From Candidatus Magasanikiibacteriota bacterium (lineage in GTDB: Bacteria; Patescibacteriota; Patescibacteriia; Magasanikbacterales; GWA2-37-8), in the NCBI GenBank assembly GCA_016189025.1, contig JACPGS010000022.1, positions 1-44,337 on the forward strand: a stretch of 44,337 bases of DNA, in the 5' to 3' direction. Below, in pieces: positions 39,663 to 44,337 of the stretch. Below the pieces are notes generated by a model. It saw nothing but the letters and a program-made list of their open reading frames with translations, was not told where the DNA came from and did not search any database. How positions within the stretch are numbered: the stretch's first letter is position 1; each line of letters begins with the position of its first letter. The position numbers were made by a program, and so were the translations under genes.

Positions 39663-42197
39663 ATGGAACTCGCGGACCGTTTTACCAACCACCTGCGCGA
39701 AGTGATTGCCAAAGCCATTCAGTTAACGGCGGAGCTGAAAAACCCGGCGGTGGAGCCCATCCACCTGTTTTTTACTTTGGCTAATCAGCGCGGCTCGGTA
39801 GCGGCGGAGCTGTTGCGCCGGCTCAACCTCAACAGTAAAAACCTGGAACAGGCAATACTGGCTTTACCCACCATTAAAGGCGCTTTGCCGGCGCCCCCGC
39901 CGGCGCGCGGCGGCACCGCGGAACTTGCCCTCTCTCCCCTCTCCGCTGCCACCAAGGCAATTTTGGAGCATGCCATGCTGGTGGCCCACCATCACAGCCA
40001 TTCCTACATCGGCACCGAACACTTGCTCACGGCCCTGCTCCACCAGGGAGACCGCGCCATTACCGAGGTGCTTACCCTAAGCCAGGTCAACCTGGCCGAT
40101 CTGCAGCGCCAGCTGGAAGTGTTGTTAAATAACGTCGGCCAGTTCCCCGACTTAACCGACGTAACCGAAGTGGTGAATCGCCTGGAAGGGCATTTTGGCG
40201 GCCCGGAGGCGGCGCCCCCGAAAAATTCCGCCGCCGCTCCTAAAACAGAAGCAACCGAAAAAAAACGCCCCACCGCCCTGGAATTTTTTGCCACCGACTT
40301 AACCAGCCCGGCAGTGCAGAAAAACATTGACCCGGTAATCGGCCGCGACCGCGAAATTGAACGGGTCATTCAAATTTTGTGCCGGCGCACCAAAAATAAT
40401 CCCCTGCTCCTCGGCGAGCCCGGGGTAGGCAAAACCGCCATTGTGGAGGGCCTGGGCAAACGCATTTTGGAGGGCAAAGTGCCGGAGCCCTTGCTGAACA
40501 AAAAAATTTACGCTCTGGATATGGGCCTCCTGATCGCCGGCACCATTTACCGCGGCGAATTTGAGGGCCGCCTGCGCCAGGTGATTGACGAAGTAGTGGG
40601 CAATCCCAACATCATTTTATTTATTGACGAAATTCACACCGTGGTCGGCGCCGGCGCGAGCCAAGGGGCGCTGGATGCGGCCAATCTCCTTAAGCCGCCG
40701 CTGGCGCGCGGACAAATCCGCTGCATCGGCGCCACCACCCCGGCGGAATACAAAAAACAGATTGAGGCCGACGCGGCGCTGGAACGCCGCTTCCAGCCAG
40801 TGCTCTGCCCCGAACCAACGGTGGCCGACACTACCGCAATCTTACGCGGCATTAAAACTAATTATGAATTGTATCATGAGGTAACGATTCTGGATGAAGC
40901 GCTGGTGGCGGCGGCCCGGACGGCCGACCGCTATTTAACCGGCAAATTCCTGCCCGATAAAGCGATTGACTTGCTGGACGAAACCGCGGCCGCCAAGCGG
41001 CTCTCGGCCAAAATGCCGGCGGTGAAAAGCAAACTGTGGCGGCTGGAACAAAAGTTGGCGGAAATCGTCCGCGCCAAAGAAAGCGCGGCGCGCGAGGACC
41101 GCTTTAACGAAGCAGTAGAACTCAAAAGCCAGGAAGAGCAGCTGCGCGGCGAGGTGAAAACCACCGCCGCCCTGGCCAAAAACAAAAAAAATAAGCGCTA
41201 CGGCACGGTTACGGCGCATGACGTGGTGGCGCAGGTGGCCAAAATGATCGGCGCGGCGCCGGCCGAGCTGCTGGTAGACGAACAGGAACAGCTTACCACG
41301 CTGGAGGGCCGGCTGCGCGAGCGCATTGTCGGGCAAGACCCGGTTGTTCATGAAGTGGTGGCGCTCATCCGCCAGGCCCAGCTGGGGCTCTCGGCGCCCG
41401 ACCGGCCCCTGGCGTCGTTTTTGTTCGTCGGCGACAGCGGGGTGGGCAAAACCGAACTGGCCAAAACCCTGGCCGAGCTGCTCTACCCCGATCGCGATGC
41501 CTTTATCCGCCTCAATTTGTCCGAATTCAGCGAGGCCTTCAGCACCGCAAAAATTTTAGGTTCGCCCGCCGGCTACATCGGCTTTAAGGAATCTACCCAG
41601 TTTACCGACAAAATCAAACTTCATCCTTATTGTGTTATTCTGTTTGACGAACTGGACAAAGCCCATGCTGACGTCGTCAAACTGCTTTTGCAGATGCTGG
41701 AGAACGGCGAACTGACCGACGCCGCCGGCAAAAAAATCACCCTGCGCCACGCCATTATTATTCTTACCACCACCTGGGGGGCGGAAGAGGTGGCGCGCGG
41801 CGAACTGGGCTTTGGCCGCGCCGCCGCGGGCGCAACCGAACTCCAACGCCGTTTAACGGAACGTCTAAAAGAACGATTTTCGCCGGAAGTAATTAATCGG
41901 ATAGATAAAATTTGCTGGTTCCGGCCGCTGGGGGAGCCGGAACTGGCCCGGATTGCCGCCCAGGAACTGGCGCGGCTGAACGAGCGGCTGCAATCTTACC
42001 ACACTAATGTTGCTTCTACCGAGGCGGTGCGGGAATGGCTGGTGCGCCAGTTGCCTGCGGGCGCCGCGGGCGCCCGCGACCTGCGGCGCCTGGTGCGCGG
42101 CGAAGTGGAAGCGCTGATGTCGGAGCTGATTTTAGAGCGCCACCTGAAACCCCACTATGAACTGACGGTGGAGCGCGATCATTTGGCAGTGCGGTGA
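39663..42197 (+). CDS. clpC: ClpC-type AAA+ unfoldase
   Basis: The start is ATG 39663 ([20 protein letters not shown]); a longer frame would cover the promoter. The 844-residue product has an N-domain of two repeats, D1 with [13 protein letters not shown] (about 251) and [12 protein letters not shown], a short UVR-like middle ([18 protein letters not shown]) as in ClpC rather than the long ClpB domain, and D2 with [13 protein letters not shown] and [15 protein letters not shown]. It unfolds proteins for ClpP or remodels aggregates; no clpP is in the window. The last gene starts two bases after its stop, so they are coupled. Confidence 0.92.
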   Translation: MELADRFTNHLREVIAKAIQLTAELKNPAVEPIHLFFTLANQRGSVAAELLRRLNLNSKNLEQAILALPTIKGALPAPPPARGGTAELALSPLSAATKAILEHAMLVAHHHSHSYIGTEHLLTALLHQGDRAITEVLTLSQVNLADLQRQLEVLLNNVGQFPDLTDVTEVVNRLEGHFGGPEAAPPKNSAAAPKTEATEKKRPTALEFFATDLTSPAVQKNIDPVIGRDREIERVIQILCRRTKNNPLLLGEPGVGKTAIVEGLGKRILEGKVPEPLLNKKIYALDMGLLIAGTIYRGEFEGRLRQVIDEVVGNPNIILFIDEIHTVVGAGASQGALDAANLLKPPLARGQIRCIGATTPAEYKKQIEADAALERRFQPVLCPEPTVADTTAILRGIKTNYELYHEVTILDEALVAAARTADRYLTGKFLPDKAIDLLDETAAAKRLSAKMPAVKSKLWRLEQKLAEIVRAKESAAREDRFNEAVELKSQEEQLRGEVKTTAALAKNKKNKRYGTVTAHDVVAQVAKMIGAAPAELLVDEQEQLTTLEGRLRERIVGQDPVVHEVVALIRQAQLGLSAPDRPLASFLFVGDSGVGKTELAKTLAELLYPDRDAFIRLNLSEFSEAFSTAKILGSPAGYIGFKESTQFTDKIKLHPYCVILFDELDKAHADVVKLLLQMLENGELTDAAGKKITLRHAIIILTTTWGAEEVARGELGFGRAAAGATELQRRLTERLKERFSPEVINRIDKICWFRPLGEPELARIAAQELARLNERLQSYHTNVASTEAVREWLVRQLPAGAAGARDLRRLVRGEVEALMSELILERHLKPHYELTVERDHLAVR

Positions 42198-42198
42198 T

Positions 42199-44121
42199 AT
42201 GCCCGACGAACCTACTGCTCCCGTGGCGCCGGATGCTTCGGTAGATAATTCCGGAGAATCTACAGCGGCCAAAGCCGATCCGGCTTATCAACAATACCTC
42301 AAAAACTTTGCGCGGCGCCAGACTAAACGCGCCGCTTCGGTTAGTAAGGGAGCGGGCGGCACTACGCGAATCGGCGCCACTACCCCGCTTACTCCCCGCG
42401 CCACGGAAACTCCCGCGGCCGCCCCTGCCCCCGCTACCGGAGTTTCGGAACCCGGGGCGCCGACCGTGGAAGGCGTCAGCGCCGTCGGGGGCGCCGAAGC
42501 CAAAAAACTCGGCCCCCAAGAAGTGGAAATTACCTTTAAGGGATTGTTTGACCGGCCCCAGCCCTTGTCTTATAACGACTGGCTGGCGGTACTGGCCGCT
42601 AACCCGGCGCTGGGCGACGAGCTGGCAGAAGAAGAACCGGAAGAAGAAGCGCCGGAAGCAGGGGCGCCGGTTGTCCAACCTCCGAAAGAAAAAGAGGGAA
42701 AGGCCGAGGAGGCGGCCGAGGGTGAAGAGGGTAAAAAGGAAGGCGCTGGCGCTCCGGCTGAAGCAGCGCCTCCGGCTGAAGCAGAGGGTGGTGAGCGGAA
42801 AGAAGAAGGGGCGGCCGCGGCCGAAAAACCAGCCGGCGAAGGAGAAGAAGCTGCCGCCCCAGAGCCTCCGGCTGCTCCGTCGGCGCCGAAAGAGACCGCG
42901 GGCGAAGCTAAACCACCGGTAGCCAAACCGCCTACGACCGAAGGAGCAGAAAAAGAAACGCCGCCATCAGCTAAAGAAACTCCGCCCGAACCATCGCCTG
43001 CTCCTCCCCCGGCAGAGGAAGCACCCCCCGGTGGCTGGCCAGCGAAAGAAAGCGAGGAGGGCAAACCAGCAACCGCAGCGCCTGCCGGCGAACCCGCCGC
43101 AAAACCTCCGGCGGCCGAACAACCGCCAGCCGGAGCGACTGCCGAAGCGCCCCGCGAGGCTCCGGAAACTCCGGCCGAAAAACTAAGCCGGCCGCCGCCG
43201 ACCGAAGAAGCGCCCCTGGTGCGCCAGGATGAGGCTGGGCGCCCCTTGCCGGCAGCGCCGCCCGGCGGCGAAGCGCCAGGCGCTCCGCCCCCAGCGCCAC
43301 CGACCGAAGAATCAGCCGCCGGCGGCGCCCCGGCCCCGCCCCGCCAGCGCTCGCTGCGCGACGCCCTGGCTTCGGCGGCGCAAATGGGCAGCGAACGCGC
43401 CAAATTAAAACGGGCGCGGGATAAATTCCAACAAGAGCTGGATGAACTGGAAGCAAAAATTAAAGGGGTAAGCACCTCGCGCTATCTGCGGGTATTGCGC
43501 TTCTTTATGCCCAAGCTCTATGCCCAAATCAGCGGCGCTTTTGACACCGGTAAAAATGTCGCGGGCGCGGCTAGAATCGTCGCCCTGGAAGCGCGCCTGG
43601 TAAAACTTAAATCCGCCAAAGCCGCTCTGGAAACCGGCAAAGGGGTAGGGAGCATCGTGGACGCCGCCAAGGCCCTGATTGAATTTATCGGGGCGACGAG
43701 CGAAACCATTATTATTCCGATCCTTGCTATCCTGGCTTTTCCGTTGATCGTTTTTGTCCTGGCGCTCGTTTATTCCACGGTCGGCGGCGGCACAATTACC
43801 CGAGCGATGAAAAAACTGATTGACCAGGTGGATGAATTGATTAAGCCGCTCCAGGAATTATTAAATAAAGAAAAACGCAAAATCCAGCTGCGCAAAAAAA
43901 TCCAGCAGATTGATACGGCGCTGGCCCAAAGACGGGTGCTGCCGCTGCGCCCCGGGGTAGCGCCGGGGGCCGAAGAGGCAGCCAACGATAACGCTGCTCC
44001 GGCCGCTCCCCAAACGCGCCCCCTGCCGCCACCCGGCACTCCCCCGCGGGCTGCTAATGACAATGCCGCTCCGGAAGCCGGCGCCGGAGGGAGCCGGGAA
44101 GCGCCGCGCCTGGCTGCCTGA
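42199..44121 (+). CDS. large disordered membrane-anchored protein coupled to clpC
   Basis: The 640-residue protein has a long Ala/Pro/Glu/Gly-rich disordered region (about 40-390) built of EEGKPATAAPAGEPAAKP-like low-complexity runs. A coiled segment near 395-430 follows, then a conserved-looking YLRVLRFFMPKLYAQISG stretch, one hydrophobic helix IIIPILAILAFPLIVFVLAL (503-522) and a basic helix, then another Pro/Ala tail. It starts two bases after the clpC stop. It could be a membrane adaptor, scaffold or substrate for ClpC. No family is recognised. Extreme base bias gives long false ORFs on the other strand. Confidence 0.6.
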   Translation: MPDEPTAPVAPDASVDNSGESTAAKADPAYQQYLKNFARRQTKRAASVSKGAGGTTRIGATTPLTPRATETPAAAPAPATGVSEPGAPTVEGVSAVGGAEAKKLGPQEVEITFKGLFDRPQPLSYNDWLAVLAANPALGDELAEEEPEEEAPEAGAPVVQPPKEKEGKAEEAAEGEEGKKEGAGAPAEAAPPAEAEGGERKEEGAAAAEKPAGEGEEAAAPEPPAAPSAPKETAGEAKPPVAKPPTTEGAEKETPPSAKETPPEPSPAPPPAEEAPPGGWPAKESEEGKPATAAPAGEPAAKPPAAEQPPAGATAEAPREAPETPAEKLSRPPPTEEAPLVRQDEAGRPLPAAPPGGEAPGAPPPAPPTEESAAGGAPAPPRQRSLRDALASAAQMGSERAKLKRARDKFQQELDELEAKIKGVSTSRYLRVLRFFMPKLYAQISGAFDTGKNVAGAARIVALEARLVKLKSAKAALETGKGVGSIVDAAKALIEFIGATSETIIIPILAILAFPLIVFVLALVYSTVGGGTITRAMKKLIDQVDELIKPLQELLNKEKRKIQLRKKIQQIDTALAQRRVLPLRPGVAPGAEEAANDNAAPAAPQTRPLPPPGTPPRAANDNAAPEAGAGGSREAPRLAA

Positions 44122-44225
44122 AGTTGCCGACTTCCGAATAATCGGTTAAACTATACCCATAAATGAACTCATACAGGGTTTCACCCCTTGTCATTTCGGG
44201 ATTAATGTCGTAAATGTGTTGTTAA

Positions 44226-44336
44226 TTACCGCGGGCAGAGGGTAAAATACCACGCAAAGTATGCTGTCCGATGCGAGCGAGCTAATCCTCGGTGATCCCG
44301 GTACCGATCTTTCAAACGGCCGAAGTATCCTTCAAG
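44226..44336 (-). CDS. transposase C-terminus (partial, runs off window)
   Basis: Codons from 44336 to the stop at 44226 encode 36 residues starting LEGYFGRLKDRYRDHRGLAR and ending YFAWYFTLCPR. The E-G-YFGRLKDRYR-HRGL pattern is the C-terminal end of DDE transposases, after the catalytic Glu. The family cannot be set from this part. The gene runs off the right end of the window, probably because the contig breaks at a repeated IS. The roughly 100 bases between this stop and 44121 presumably include the IS terminal region; no gene is seen there. Confidence 0.65.
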   Translation of the reverse strand, partial: LEGYFGRLKDRYRDHRGLARSHRTAYFAWYFTLCPR

Positions 44337-44337
44337 G

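Noticed and set aside
42570-43475. 301-codon minus-strand ORF in the clpC partner gene
   Set aside because: A Ser/Gly/Ala-rich shadow caused by strong codon bias of the low-complexity plus-strand gene; no start signal.

Overview
The window looks like a stretch of a candidate-phyla bacterium, most likely Patescibacteria (CPR), with moderately high G+C. This is an inference from style and gene content: many short orphan proteins, housekeeping genes with near-leaderless promoters and little Shine-Dalgarno (SD) signal, isolated toxin-antitoxin pairs, AAA_14/DUF4143 and TrmB-type genes, delta-60-repeat surface proteins and dispersed palindromic repeats. Both ends run into truncated transposase genes (1-75 and 44226-44336, both minus strand), so the window may be a whole contig broken at insertion sequences.

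Positions 1-6,060 are visibly more GC-rich than the rest and may be a mobile element or a foreign or chimeric block. A minus-strand operon (4342 to 59) encodes an unknown protein, a four-TM membrane protein, a von-Willebrand-A-like lipoprotein, a two-TM protein and a VirD4/HerA-like ATPase whose 3' end is cut by an IS. Upstream lies about 860 bp without genes that contains a heavily structured candidate RNA (4735-5020), then a plus-strand gene of unknown function.

Positions 6,276-14,200 hold a nucleotidyltransferase module, a 37-residue membrane peptide with its own promoter and terminator, 3-methyladenine DNA glycosylase, a 1068-residue secreted repeat protein, PolX, an elongator tRNA-Met and a DUF4258/DUF2283 pair. 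Positions 14,218-16,290 hold what looks like a methionine-codon leader peptide and attenuator in front of a cytidylyltransferase-like gene and a MetE-core methyltransferase; this is the most striking regulatory signal in the window. Positions 16,325-18,200 hold a REP-like repeat, a methyltransferase, an aberrant tRNA-Ala-like RNA and a basic orphan protein, each with its own transcription signals.

Positions 18,273-24,410 hold a RelE/ParE-type toxin-antitoxin pair, then tsaD, prs and dnaE. Positions 24,505-27,980 hold two coiled-coil paralogues that share a duplicated promoter and N-terminus, a small membrane protein, a TrmB-like regulator and an orphan gene with a near-consensus promoter.

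Positions 28,002-36,012 (minus) hold pheT (with a palindromic repeat inserted in frame), a zinc-ribbon protein, an AAA_14/DUF4143 ATPase under a palindromic operator, pheS, an unknown gene, the site-2 protease RseP and another unknown gene. Positions 36,104-38,093 (plus) hold lemA, a hicB-hicA module and htpX. A phosphomannomutase/phosphoglucomutase (minus) follows, then a ClpC-type ATPase coupled to a large disordered membrane protein.
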